From Rhodoferax sp. (lineage in GTDB: Bacteria > Pseudomonadota > Gammaproteobacteria > Burkholderiales > Burkholderiaceae_C), in assembly GCA_008015235.1 (NCBI GenBank), contig SSFF01000013.1:1-64000 (forward strand): a stretch of DNA of 64,000 nucleotides. The letters are read 5' to 3'. Positions 1-8,961 of this stretch are shown piece after piece. The first letter of the stretch is position 1. Every line of letters starts with the position of its first letter. The notes beneath the pieces were generated by a model. The model did not search any database. It had not been told where the DNA came from and was given only the letters and a program-made list of their open reading frames with translations. A program made the translations under genes and the position numbers.

Positions 1-162
1 CCCTGGAAAACCGTCGAGGCCGTCGAACTGGCTACGCTCGAATGGGTGACCTGGTTTAATCACCAGCGCCTGCTTGAGCCGATCGGATATATCCCTCCCG
101 CCGAAGCAGAGGAACGGTATTATTCACAACTCGCACCACAGGCCGAATACGCCTGTACTTAA
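1..162 (+). CDS. IS3-family transposase OrfB, C-terminal end (partial)
   Basis: Frame 1 reads without a stop from the window edge to TAA. The residues are typical of the last ~50 positions of an IS3-family DDE transposase (OrfB): the stretch WVTWFNHQRLLEPIGYIPPA is the conserved region just after the catalytic glutamate, followed by the usual AEERYYSQL tail. The gene continues beyond the left edge, so the catalytic D, D and E residues are not all visible. It would catalyse cut/copy-and-paste movement of its element together with an OrfA partner. The protein end lies only 34 bp from the element's terminal repeat, as expected for IS3 members. Confidence 0.9.
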   Translation, partial: PWKTVEAVELATLEWVTWFNHQRLLEPIGYIPPAEAEERYYSQLAPQAEYACT

Positions 163-196
163 ACCACGGAGCCTCTACAAAACCCGGGGCGATTCA
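1..196 (+). mobile_element. IS3-family insertion sequence, right end
   Basis: The orfB stop is followed by a short tail ending in ACCCGGGGCGATTCA. Read on the other strand this starts TGAATCGCCCCGGGT, the form of terminal inverted repeat seen in IS51-like IS3 members (established family knowledge). The terminal trinucleotide TCA also serves as the reverse-strand stop codon of the neighbouring gene, so the insertion abuts and probably truncates that gene. The left end and any target duplication are outside the window. Confidence 0.85.
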
Positions 197-2926
197 GTTT
201 TCAGCATTGCGCCCAAGAATCGTCACCTCATTCTCTTCACCAGGTAAGACATCAATTTCTATTGAGCTTGTGTATTCACCGCTGGCATTGAGAGACTTTT
301 CCTGAGCTTGACGAACTACAACGCTTCCACCGTTGGAAGGGCTCAGTGTTGACTCACCTGCACCTAAAAGTTTTGCCTGTCCTCTCTGTACTGAGTCAGC
401 ACTGTTCGCTTTAGTGGTGTTTATAGCTACCAAGGCCGAACCCGGCGCATCTCTGTAGTATCCATCGCTCTTGACCAATTTCCCGTTATGGAAAATCAAC
501 ACCTCACCTACGCCTCCTCCGGTAGTTCGCAAAGTGAAGGACAGGCGTAAGCGCTCAGTGGCTACAACTGAAGCAGGTTTTTGGATGCTAACAACTGGAG
601 GTGGTCTACGAATTGCCTTTTCCAGCGTCAATTCCTGCGAAGCTTTACGCACATAGTGCTCGTCTCCCAGCAACTTGGCTCGCACTATGTCTGGTCGATG
701 AAAGATGTCAAAAAATTGCGCAATCGGAAAGACTCTCGCCCCGGAGCCATTAGTTTCTACGACGTTGAGATAGTCTAGGTATGAGCCAAATCCAGAAAAA
801 TATCCTTCGGGTGTCATTACCAACAGGCCATTCCCGACGCTGTGGACTGTCGCAATCAGTGTCAAGTCGCGGTTTAAGAGGCTCGCATGTCCATCTGAAT
901 GCAGCAAAAATATTCGGTTATTGAACTGAAAGACCTGTTGCGAACCTGGATAACTCACCTCTACCTTGCTGGTTCGGACTGTTCCTGTACCTGTCAAGGT
1001 GACGAGAAATCCGTCAGTTGAAATTGACGCATCACGAACCTGCGCTGAGACATTTAGATTGGTCAATACACCATTGCGTAGACTTGCAATGCGCTCTCCG
1101 AGCATCAATGCCTGATGCCCTTCGACCTTGAGCGTGGTTGAACTAGGAATCTTTGCCAGAAATCGCACACGTCCTGCCTCTACGACCACCAGTTCGTCCT
1201 GGAAATTAATGGCGTAGACCGTTTGATCAAGTTGGAACAAAGCTGCATACGTTCCACTTACATTGCCTCGACCTTGGTTTTTTGGATCAAACCAAGTAAT
1301 CGAGCCTGTGTCACCACTCAGGAAAAAGAAAACACCGTTGCTCCAAGCGGTGTTTCCAACTGTTGCCGCTTTTCCACTCATGACAGCATCCATTGCTGGA
1401 TTGAGATAGTCATGGAGCACGACACCAACGCCATCAACCGAGGTTTGCATTGCAGGCGATGTTATTGGCGTAGCTGTCCGACCTAAGCCCTGGGAGGCTT
1501 CATTCAACCCCTGCAATGAAGAAAACTGCATGCCAGCTGTTTGAAACGTCAGGCTGTCTGTCCCGGGGTCTATTTGCGCCAGACGGCCAATCGACTTTCG
1601 AAAATCTAAGAAAGCTTGCGCAGAGCTTCCACCTATCTTCATGATTCGGCCAATTTTCCGTAACTGAAACTCCATTACTTTTGGCATTTCCGAATCTGAT
1701 GCCTGTACGCTTTGAAAAGCTACAGGAGCGCGCTTATTTTGGTGTGTTGACCAGCCCCGCTCTAGCCAATCAAAACTGTCTCTAAGAGTCAGCCCAAATC
1801 CCCCTAAGTAGCTAGCCGTCAACGTGGATTCCGTACTGTCTACAAAAATCGGCAGAGCGTTAATTGCACGCACCCAAAGATGACTTTGACTTCCAGTAAC
1901 CCAGTGGAGATTGCCGAGGCGATCCCGCGTTACAACGGCTGAACTGAAGCTATGCATTTCAGTCATTGGTGTCGCGACAGACTGTATGCCCTTGACTTGG
2001 ACTGCCTGAGGCTCAGAGCGGTCAAGCTGTACAACACCTACTGTCGGAACCAATATCTTGCCAGTGGCTTGAATTGACCATGGAGTTGTCAACGTTTCAA
2101 GAGCCAGCTGTTCTTCGCTGATGCTTCCCCAGCCTGAGGGCTGGACCTGCGGCAAGGGCTCGACGGTATTAACCCTCCCACGCCGTCCCAGAACAACCGT
2201 TTTGATGCCCTTCGTTGGCCCCCCGCACACCATCACTAAGCCCGATGCGACTGGAAACAAGTCTTTGCCACAACTGCCCGGTAGATTAACCAAGCGATAT
2301 TTGCCAAAAACCTCACCTTGCGAATTTAGGCTATTGACTATGAAATTCTGACCACCAGTGGTCCCCGAGCCCTCCATGCTGACTTCTAGCAGTTGACCAT
2401 CGATACTTGCCAACAATGTGGCTAATGGTCCTGGTGATTCGGTTGTAAGTACCAACTCTGCCTGAGCTCTCTTCAGGTCTAGGACGAGTACTCCGAGGTC
2501 AGCGTAAAGAGGTAAGCGTGAATCGTGCAGAACGGCCGTTCTCAAAAGGCCTGCATTTAGTCTTGCGCTTGCTGGAAAGGTAATCCGGGAGACTGGCCTG
2601 AGCTCTCTGTCATAGATGACGGCATGTGCAGCATAGATGGCAACAAATCGGTCATCGCCATATCGGAAGTAACGCAGTGCATTGCGGTCACCAAATTCAA
2701 CGTGGCTCATCACGTTGCCCGCTGAGTCAATCCGATGGCCAACGCCTAAGCCATCAATCCACCAATAGGTTGAGTTTCCAGCCTCAACCAAAATGCCATC
2801 AGATGCTGGAATGGCTGAAAGTACAGGGGTGGTTGCCGCAAAAGAAGGATAACCAGTATTAACCAGCACAAGCACTATGGCAAGAAGCCATCTGTACCAT
2901 CTACGAGGAGGACATGCATGCGTCAT
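194..2926 (-). CDS. Exported propeller-like protein, 3' end cut off by IS (possible caspase-family remnant)
   Basis: This 910-residue protein starts with a signal peptide (basic MTHACPPRRWYRW, then hydrophobic LLAIVLVLVNTGYPSFA). The body is rich in short beta-type segments suggesting a propeller. Near residues 740-800 the text 'MTPEGYFSGFGSYLDYLNVV ... FHRPDIVRAKL' followed by an Ig-like 'PPPVVSIQKPA' segment resembles, from memory, the region just before a caspase-like (peptidase C14) domain in bacterial WD40/caspase proteins. No caspase domain follows: the chain stops after 'PGEENEVTILGRNAEN' at a TGA made from the last bases of the IS. I infer that the original gene was longer. The ATG overlaps the TGA of the upstream Sel1 gene (ATGA), so the two are translationally coupled. 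Function is not known. Confidence 0.7.
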   Translation of the reverse strand: MTHACPPRRWYRWLLAIVLVLVNTGYPSFAATTPVLSAIPASDGILVEAGNSTYWWIDGLGVGHRIDSAGNVMSHVEFGDRNALRYFRYGDDRFVAIYAAHAVIYDRELRPVSRITFPASARLNAGLLRTAVLHDSRLPLYADLGVLVLDLKRAQAELVLTTESPGPLATLLASIDGQLLEVSMEGSGTTGGQNFIVNSLNSQGEVFGKYRLVNLPGSCGKDLFPVASGLVMVCGGPTKGIKTVVLGRRGRVNTVEPLPQVQPSGWGSISEEQLALETLTTPWSIQATGKILVPTVGVVQLDRSEPQAVQVKGIQSVATPMTEMHSFSSAVVTRDRLGNLHWVTGSQSHLWVRAINALPIFVDSTESTLTASYLGGFGLTLRDSFDWLERGWSTHQNKRAPVAFQSVQASDSEMPKVMEFQLRKIGRIMKIGGSSAQAFLDFRKSIGRLAQIDPGTDSLTFQTAGMQFSSLQGLNEASQGLGRTATPITSPAMQTSVDGVGVVLHDYLNPAMDAVMSGKAATVGNTAWSNGVFFFLSGDTGSITWFDPKNQGRGNVSGTYAALFQLDQTVYAINFQDELVVVEAGRVRFLAKIPSSTTLKVEGHQALMLGERIASLRNGVLTNLNVSAQVRDASISTDGFLVTLTGTGTVRTSKVEVSYPGSQQVFQFNNRIFLLHSDGHASLLNRDLTLIATVHSVGNGLLVMTPEGYFSGFGSYLDYLNVVETNGSGARVFPIAQFFDIFHRPDIVRAKLLGDEHYVRKASQELTLEKAIRRPPPVVSIQKPASVVATERLRLSFTLRTTGGGVGEVLIFHNGKLVKSDGYYRDAPGSALVAINTTKANSADSVQRGQAKLLGAGESTLSPSNGGSVVVRQAQEKSLNASGEYTSSIEIDVLPGEENEVTILGRNAEN

Positions 2927-5586
2927 TGCCCGGCCTCAAAGCTGGGGAATGTAATGTCATCCACCAACCAAGTTTGCTGATTTGGCGGGTTGCTACCCAT
3001 AGCTACAACTTGCCGCCTTAGCGTAACTCTTGCTGATATTTCTTTGGCCTGCATCGATGATGCAGCACGCATGAGACTTTGAAGGTACTGGTCAGCATCC
3101 CAAATTCCAGAGTCTTTGCCCAAACGGAAATTGTCGATTCCAGCGAATACAAACACCCCCAGTCGCGCAAATTGGGGGGTCCTATACAGGTACGAATTTA
3201 TTAATTCAAGGAAGCGAATCAATTCACCCGACATCCCTTGGTTTGCCAGTTGTAGTTCGCGCCGCAAACCGTCGAAATTGAATTCCGCACTCTTCGCTGT
3301 TCGGACGTAACTGACTACCTTTCGCAAATCAGCGTTTTTTGCCTTACTGAGAATGGAGACCACGTCAAGCCGGTCCCGCTCAGGAAACAATTGGGGACCG
3401 TAGACATCCATTACCGCTTCAGCCAATGGCAACACGGATTTCAGTAGGTCATGGTAGATTGCAGCAGAATTTCTCTCTAGAAACTGGTCAACACAATCAT
3501 CTGCCGAGGTATACGGTGATGCTGATTTCGGCATCTCAAGATCTCGGAGTCGATGCGGTACTGCTGCACTTGCAAGATCCATACATGCCCGGCTGCCAGC
3601 ACCGTATTTTTTTATCAGGGCAATAAGAATGTCCCCGATTTCATTGCCGAGAAGCGCACCCGGTCCTGCGGCATCAAAGTCATTCCCACCGAGCATCGAG
3701 AATGCCATCATGCCAAGGGACTGACCCGCGGAGGCAACCCATGATTCTCGAAATTCTGGGCTGCTAAGCGCCGATTTGATCTTTCCATTGCTGATATCCA
3801 AGGTCAATATCGCTTTGTCCCCATGAACAGCCGGCGTTGCCTTCCCCTTGTCCAGGGTACTGACAGCCTGGATAACATCACCAATCAGGATGGAATACGA
3901 CCCTTTGAGCTGTGAATACTGGATCAAGTTCTCTTGTGAATACCGCTTCAACAAGTTGGTTAAGTACGTTCCCTCACAAACATTTCGGCTTGCGAGACCA
4001 CTCGCGCACATGCCAGATAGTGTTTTGGCAGCGACAACTCGTTCTAGCAGCTGTGCGGTAGTCGGAGCACCAGTAGGTTGAACACCCGCATCAGTGGTTT
4101 TTGGCAGCTCAAGAATACTTGAGACTTGCTTTCGTGCCTGAACCAGAGCTAAACGGAATGCATCCAACTTTGCTTGCTTGCGATAGTTCGCCACATTGCG
4201 TTGTTGTCCGTTTTTTGCGGCCTGATCCAACCACTTCGTAGCCTCATCCTTGTTTGGCTTGGCAAGTCCTCTACCTTGGTCGAGCATCACCCCCAAGCGA
4301 TACATGCCATAAGCGCTTCCTTGCCCTGCAGTCTGCCTGTAAAGCTCAAGAGCAACTTTTTCACTGGCGGCTGGCCCAGCTCGCCCGTCTTCATGAAACT
4401 GCGCCAGAGCATTCTTGCCACTCAGATCACCTGCATCGGATGCCCTCTGAAACCACTTCAATGCTTCTTCATCATCCTGCAGAGAGCCCAACCCATCTCT
4501 ATAAAAAATTCCAAGGTTGAACATGGCGGATGAAATGCCACTTGAAGCCGCATCTTCATACCATTTCAGTGCCTTGTCTGTATCAACCGCAGTTCCACGC
4601 CCACGCTCATACATCCACCCCAACGTGTTTGCCGCACTTTTGTCTCCGCCTTCGGCCGCGGTTTTGAAAGCATTAAATGCTTTGACATCATTTTTTTCGG
4701 TACAAGTACCATTGAAATAGCACCACCCCAACTGACGGACTGCATGCATATTTCCCGCTGCAGCCGACCGTTCATACAACTGACGAGCTGTTGACTGGTT
4801 TTTTTCGACCCCGCGCCCTTCTTGGTGCATCCAGCCCAGATTCAGAATGGCATTCGACCCACCGACGTCAGCCCCTTTCCTGAACCAGGAAACAGCTGTG
4901 GCGTCATTTCTGGTAACACCAGTACCATCGCGATACAGCTCGCCGAGCCTGTTGAATGCTTCCGCATCACCCAGGTCTGCAGCCTTTAAGTAGAGCTCGA
5001 TTGCTTTCTCTGAATTTTTAGGAACCTGGGTCAGGTACTTGTTCGCCTTGTAGTGCATGGCATCTGTGCTGCCATTTTCAATCGCACTTCGTACCCATTT
5101 CTCTGCAAACACCGAGTCCTTCGCTAGTACGCTTCCGTGCTCATATTCAAGTCCTAGCAAATATTGAGCATGTGCAAATCCAAGGTCTGCGGATTTACGC
5201 AAAAGCTCGAGCGACAGAGCTTCATTTTTTTCTACGCCACACGCCCCCACCCGATAGCAGTACGAAAGTGATCGCACAGCAAGTGGTTGATTGCGCTCAA
5301 CATGAGGACGAAGCCAGGAAGCAACTTGACTGGCAGATGGTCGCTGAGAAAAGCCTGTCTGTGGGCGCCCTAGTTGATAGTAGAGCAGGTACACAGCATG
5401 AAAGTCGCCGGCCTGTGCCTGTCTCTCTAGGTCAGGAATTTGCTCACTTGTCAGAGAGTCTGCTTCCTTGTTCCAGCGAGTCCGTAAAAGGTCGCTACCG
5501 ATAGCTACTGACGCTTGTGCCCAAGAAGCGAAAAATGAGCAAAAAAGCACGAGTGCCAAGTGCCTGACACGAGCCGACATCAACAT
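2923..5586 (-). CDS. Exported Sel1-repeat protein
   Basis: I chose the ATG at 5586, preceded by GGGAGGA; an ATG two codons further in (5580) is also possible. The product of about 887 residues begins with a signal peptide (MSARVRHLALVLFCSFFASWAQA). Roughly residues 100-480 hold about nine to ten Sel1-type repeats (A..LG..Y..G.G....  A..W...AA..G), which form an alpha solenoid used for protein-protein contacts in envelope signalling and assembly. The remaining ~400 residues have no repeat and are not recognised. It is the first gene of a two-gene unit: its TGA overlaps the ATG of the propeller-like protein, so the two products probably act together in the periplasm. The partner is truncated, so the pair may no longer work. 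Confidence 0.8.
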   Translation of the reverse strand: MLMSARVRHLALVLFCSFFASWAQASVAIGSDLLRTRWNKEADSLTSEQIPDLERQAQAGDFHAVYLLYYQLGRPQTGFSQRPSASQVASWLRPHVERNQPLAVRSLSYCYRVGACGVEKNEALSLELLRKSADLGFAHAQYLLGLEYEHGSVLAKDSVFAEKWVRSAIENGSTDAMHYKANKYLTQVPKNSEKAIELYLKAADLGDAEAFNRLGELYRDGTGVTRNDATAVSWFRKGADVGGSNAILNLGWMHQEGRGVEKNQSTARQLYERSAAAGNMHAVRQLGWCYFNGTCTEKNDVKAFNAFKTAAEGGDKSAANTLGWMYERGRGTAVDTDKALKWYEDAASSGISSAMFNLGIFYRDGLGSLQDDEEALKWFQRASDAGDLSGKNALAQFHEDGRAGPAASEKVALELYRQTAGQGSAYGMYRLGVMLDQGRGLAKPNKDEATKWLDQAAKNGQQRNVANYRKQAKLDAFRLALVQARKQVSSILELPKTTDAGVQPTGAPTTAQLLERVVAAKTLSGMCASGLASRNVCEGTYLTNLLKRYSQENLIQYSQLKGSYSILIGDVIQAVSTLDKGKATPAVHGDKAILTLDISNGKIKSALSSPEFRESWVASAGQSLGMMAFSMLGGNDFDAAGPGALLGNEIGDILIALIKKYGAGSRACMDLASAAVPHRLRDLEMPKSASPYTSADDCVDQFLERNSAAIYHDLLKSVLPLAEAVMDVYGPQLFPERDRLDVVSILSKAKNADLRKVVSYVRTAKSAEFNFDGLRRELQLANQGMSGELIRFLELINSYLYRTPQFARLGVFVFAGIDNFRLGKDSGIWDADQYLQSLMRAASSMQAKEISARVTLRRQVVAMGSNPPNQQTWLVDDITFPSFEAGQ

Positions 5587-5756
5587 TCCATCCTCCCAGA
5601 ACCCGACTTCGATTGACAGTATTTTTGATTGAAGGATACCAGCAATGCTGCATTGCAATAATCTCATTTTGTGAGAAATTTGGCGAACGATGAGCGGCAA
5701 TAATGACTCGATGTGCTGAACTTCAGCTTCTATGGAAAAGGGAAAGGAAAACAACC

Positions 5757-6317
5757 ATGAACAACACCACACTGAACCCGATTAGCTCCTCATTTGCTGA
5801 TGAGTGGCTGGAGGCTTGGCGGTTCGCTGCGGAAGTCCACAATGCCCAGAAGGTGCCAGGCACTGACCTGCCCTACTTGCGGCACCTAGGCATGGTGACG
5901 ATGGAGATATTCACCGCACACACCATCAACCCAATCAGCGACATCTCACTTGCCGTGAGATGTGCGATCCTCCACGACACCATAGAAGACCAAGACATTG
6001 CCTATGAAGAGCTGGTAAAGCGCTTTGGCCAAGAGGTAGCCAATGGCGTACTTGCACTGTCTAAAAATTCCGATTTACCAAAATCAGCCGCAATGGAGGA
6101 CAGCCTCTCACGCATTCGTGCACAACCGACCGCCGTTTGGTGCGTCAAACTTGCAGACCGCATCAGCAATCTGCATGACGTTCCTGCACATTGGACTGCT
6201 GAAAAGTGCGAAACATATCGTGCTGAGGCGCAAAAAATCTTGCATGAACTGGGGTCTGCACATGACGCGTTGGCTATTCGCTTAGCCGCGAAAATAAAGG
6301 CATATACGAAAACCTGA
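5757..6317 (+). CDS. HD-domain phosphohydrolase (MESH1/SpoT-hydrolase-like)
   Basis: The start is the ATG following AAAGGAAAACAACC; an upstream in-frame ATG lacks a ribosome site. The 186-residue product shows the metal-binding pattern of stand-alone HD hydrolases: H28, H43, H73-D74 in the HDTIED motif with E77/D78, and K131-L-A-D134. This arrangement matches the hydrolase half of RelA/SpoT proteins and small MESH1-like enzymes, which remove pyrophosphate from (p)ppGpp or act on NADPH (family knowledge). There is no synthetase, TGS or ACT domain. It is divergent from the Sel1 gene with about 170 bp between them holding both promoters. The real substrate cannot be told from sequence. Confidence 0.75.
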   Translation: MNNTTLNPISSSFADEWLEAWRFAAEVHNAQKVPGTDLPYLRHLGMVTMEIFTAHTINPISDISLAVRCAILHDTIEDQDIAYEELVKRFGQEVANGVLALSKNSDLPKSAAMEDSLSRIRAQPTAVWCVKLADRISNLHDVPAHWTAEKCETYRAEAQKILHELGSAHDALAIRLAAKIKAYTKT

Positions 6318-6826
6318 AGCTGAAGTTCTGTTCAAGACCTCGTGCTTTCTCAAATTGCAAAACGTATCGGCAAAGTCGTTTCCCTAAAGCCGACTCAGCC
6401 CCGATTCCTGCATCTCGAGCCCCGGCATGGCTCCAAGCTCGCCCTCAAGCAAATTATGGTGAGTCTGTGTTGGCGCCTGTCCAGTGTTGGCGCAAGTGCG
6501 GAGTTGATAGGGCGCGCCGAGATTGACTGACAGAGGCCCTACAAGTCAAAGCCCGCGTGCAGCCTTGATTTCAAGGCATTGATGGACTGTCAGTGATTTT
6601 CGCCCCCCCCGGTCAAATCCTCGCCAGCACGAACAGTCTCAACCTCACGTTCTACTGTTTGACGAGTTACTGGCATGCAAATACGTCGATCAGCACAAGC
6701 ACAGTGGGGGGCACGAAAACGTTCGATACCACGAACGAGCGGCGCAACGCGATTCAGCTCGAGCGCAACGTAGCGGAAAAAAGTGGGCTGCTCCCAGTGT
6801 CTGATCACCAGACTGCAACCGCGTGG
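6318..6826. other. Gene-free stretch between the HD hydrolase and the AbiE-like unit
   Basis: About 500 bp with no convincing gene. A 72-codon reverse frame (6590-6808) has protein-like composition but no recognisable motif or ribosome site and might be a scrap of a lost gene. A run of eight C at 6603-6610 stands out. One boundary of the recombinase/AbiE unit should lie somewhere here; I found no obvious terminal repeat. Confidence 0.4.
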
Positions 6827-7747
6827 TTACATGCTCATACTGGCCAACTCTTCAATGACTTCAACCTGAAGCCTGTTAGCAGTCGCGTTGATAGCGGGCA
6901 ATCCAATTTCCAGCGATGCCAACAGCCCTCTGTTGGCAATCTCTAATGCCTGCTTCTGATCGCCTGGGCTTGCCATTAACTGCGAGATACCGGTTCCCGC
7001 ATGTCGGGCCAACTCACCGGCGTGGCTTTCAAATTTCTGCGTCAATGCATGCCACATCGTTATAGGCCATTGTGCAAATTCATCGGTGCCGTTTTTTCGA
7101 TCCCGCATGATGGCAAGGTGCGCAAGAGCGATAACGCGGCCAAGATCCTTGTTTGAGCGCTTGTAACTGGTTCCACCAATGACATCGTCGCCGATACCCG
7201 GATGATGCAGCATGTTTGCCAACGCCATCATTTCAGGTCTAGCTACCCGTATTCCGTAGGGCGTTTCCAGGGGCATGTATTCCACCAAGGAAAGATAGCC
7301 AAAACTACAAATTGCGTAGTCTCCTTCATCGGTGCTAATTCTTTCCAGCCTTTTTCCGGCCTGTCCAAATTGGTACTGTGGCGGAGCGGAAAGCAGCTCC
7401 AGGAACCACCCATCAGTTGACGGCGGTTTCAATCGGACCATGGGAAGCAGTTCGGTCGCTGTAGAGGGATCCCCAGGCTTACCCCATTGGGCATCTTCAC
7501 GCTGTGTCCAGTGTGACTTGCGCATTTCCTGCGCTATGACCGCCGCTGCTGATACTGCTTTGGCGTGCGGGGAGAGCAAGCAGTCCACATCCTTTGTCCG
7601 GATCGCCGCAGCGCCATCCTCGCCGAAGAAGTGGTATCCCGCGGCCAAACTGCCGATGATGATCACATGGGCGCGCACTTCAGGTGGTAGCGCCTTTGCA
7701 ACCTGCTCCAGGACGTCAGCTGGGGTGAGAAGGTCAGTAAGTGACAT
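6827..7747 (-). CDS. AbiEii-like nucleotidyltransferase (putative toxin)
   Basis: This 306-residue protein has a nucleotidyltransferase signature: the glycine-serine loop GSLAAGY (residues 32-38) followed by the RTKDVD acidic motif (residues 50-55). These are the active-site features of the MNT/AbiEii group, where AbiEii toxins transfer nucleotides to tRNA and block translation (family knowledge). It overlaps the end of the preceding winged-helix gene by 14 bp, the usual antitoxin-first, toxin-second order of AbiE-type (type IV) toxin-antitoxin pairs. No signal peptide. The family assignment is by motif and context; a related housekeeping nucleotidyltransferase is the main alternative. Confidence 0.65.
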   Translation of the reverse strand: MSLTDLLTPADVLEQVAKALPPEVRAHVIIIGSLAAGYHFFGEDGAAAIRTKDVDCLLSPHAKAVSAAAVIAQEMRKSHWTQREDAQWGKPGDPSTATELLPMVRLKPPSTDGWFLELLSAPPQYQFGQAGKRLERISTDEGDYAICSFGYLSLVEYMPLETPYGIRVARPEMMALANMLHHPGIGDDVIGGTSYKRSNKDLGRVIALAHLAIMRDRKNGTDEFAQWPITMWHALTQKFESHAGELARHAGTGISQLMASPGDQKQALEIANRGLLASLEIGLPAINATANRLQVEVIEELASMSM

Positions 7748-8807
7748 GGTCCGGCTCTCTCTGGTTCGCTGTCACTGAGTTTGCCTTTGCCTGGCGATTG
7801 AGTGCCATTGCAAAGTCTTGTGCTTCGGCCATCAACCCCATTTCGATTAAATCAGCCAAACAATCCGTTGGAGCTGCGATCTTCAATCTGTCAGCGCTGT
7901 CAACGGCCTCTGTTTGACTGCCCGCACGATGGATCACAAGGATTGTCTTGGCTTTGGTATCGATCGTGGGAACCAAACCTGCGTCGATTTTTCGTAAGAA
8001 CTGAAGGTCACTGCCACCTACATGAAGATCCAGTCTCGCAGGCGCGGTGATATCCAGGTCAGGATAGTGATGGGCCGCACCGATCACCCCACCAACGGTG
8101 ACTGAAAGTGCTTGCCCTTTCTGTTGAAGATCGCCCAGACGCTTGGCCATCTCCATTGGTTTGCGCGCTAGGCCACTATGGTCGGTGTACCGAATAGAGG
8201 ATCGTTTACTTGCATAGGCCTCGGCCAGACGTCTCCATGCATCCCAGCTAGGCTCTTGCAGCATCAAGCCTTGTTGACCCGTGTGCAACAAGCCTTGCTG
8301 TTCAAGGTCATGCAGGGCGGCTGCCACTGTTGGAGCACTTGCCTTGGTTCGGCGGGCAATCTGGGCTTGTGATTCGAGGTTTTGACCCTTAAGCCATTGT
8401 TCGATCACATGTGCTTTGACACTTTCGCGATTGACCCGTGAAAAGGCGGAGGTGAGCTCCTGTTGGGCTAGCCCTCGAAGGTAATCGATGAGCCCCGAAC
8501 TAGCCACACTACCGACAATATTCCCTCGTGTGTCGACAGTTGTCAGGGCAATACGTTCGGCCAAGTCCGGTCGGACAATTCTGCGAAACATCTGCATTTC
8601 GCCTTGCAGGCGCTGCGTTGTCAGTCGCGCTGTGACGAGCAGGCACATTCCATGGCTACTTGGCGGCTCTTGATCCAGAGCGTAGGCCAAACCTATAAGG
8701 GCATCACGGACATCGCGCGCATTATTGGTCCGCCGGAATGTTACGAGCACATCACCGTCGGGGCCTGACCAATAACCATCGCAGTATTGACGTGAATCTT
8801 GGGCCAT
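7734..8807 (-). CDS. AbiEi-like winged-helix antitoxin/repressor
   Basis: A TTG codon 15 bp upstream is in frame, but I prefer the ATG at 8807 because the palindromic operator overlaps the TTG. The 357-residue product has a winged helix-turn-helix (about residues 130-180: 'QAQIARRTKASAPTVAAALHDLEQQGLL'), then a C-terminal region with the AbiEi-type pattern 'TAPARLDLHV ... KIDAGLVPTI ... APTDCLADLIEMGLMAEAQDF'. AbiEi proteins bind inverted repeats in their own promoter and neutralise AbiEii (established for the family). An N-terminal ~125-residue extension is larger than in minimal AbiEi proteins. No clear Shine-Dalgarno precedes the ATG, so the transcript may be nearly leaderless. Confidence 0.65.
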   Translation of the reverse strand: MAQDSRQYCDGYWSGPDGDVLVTFRRTNNARDVRDALIGLAYALDQEPPSSHGMCLLVTARLTTQRLQGEMQMFRRIVRPDLAERIALTTVDTRGNIVGSVASSGLIDYLRGLAQQELTSAFSRVNRESVKAHVIEQWLKGQNLESQAQIARRTKASAPTVAAALHDLEQQGLLHTGQQGLMLQEPSWDAWRRLAEAYASKRSSIRYTDHSGLARKPMEMAKRLGDLQQKGQALSVTVGGVIGAAHHYPDLDITAPARLDLHVGGSDLQFLRKIDAGLVPTIDTKAKTILVIHRAGSQTEAVDSADRLKIAAPTDCLADLIEMGLMAEAQDFAMALNRQAKANSVTANQREPDHVTY

Positions 8808-8814
8808 TTGTTTT

Positions 8815-8860
8815 AGTAGCAACTATTTTACTAGTTGCTACTTTAGCACTTAGTTGCTAC
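8815..8860. promoter_or_regulatory. Palindromic operator of the AbiE-like pair
   Basis: A perfect inverted repeat with 11-bp arms (8815-8825 and 8832-8842, core GTAGCAAC/GTTGCTAC, 6-bp spacer) is followed by a third copy of the half-site GTTGCTAC at 8853-8860. It sits immediately upstream of the antitoxin ATG. AbiEi proteins autoregulate through inverted repeats, so this is the expected operator; the extra half-site suggests cooperative binding. Confidence 0.7.
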
Positions 8861-8961
8861 GTAAGCTAATGTTTGACTCTGGGCCGAAAGCAAGGTTCTA
8901 CGCAATGCAAATCGTTGCGTCAGGTGTGTCGCGCTTCCATACACTTGCGGTCACACAGTAA

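Noticed and set aside
6590-6808. 72-codon minus-strand frame with protein-like composition
   Set aside because: No ribosome site, no recognised family; noted only as a possible scrap.
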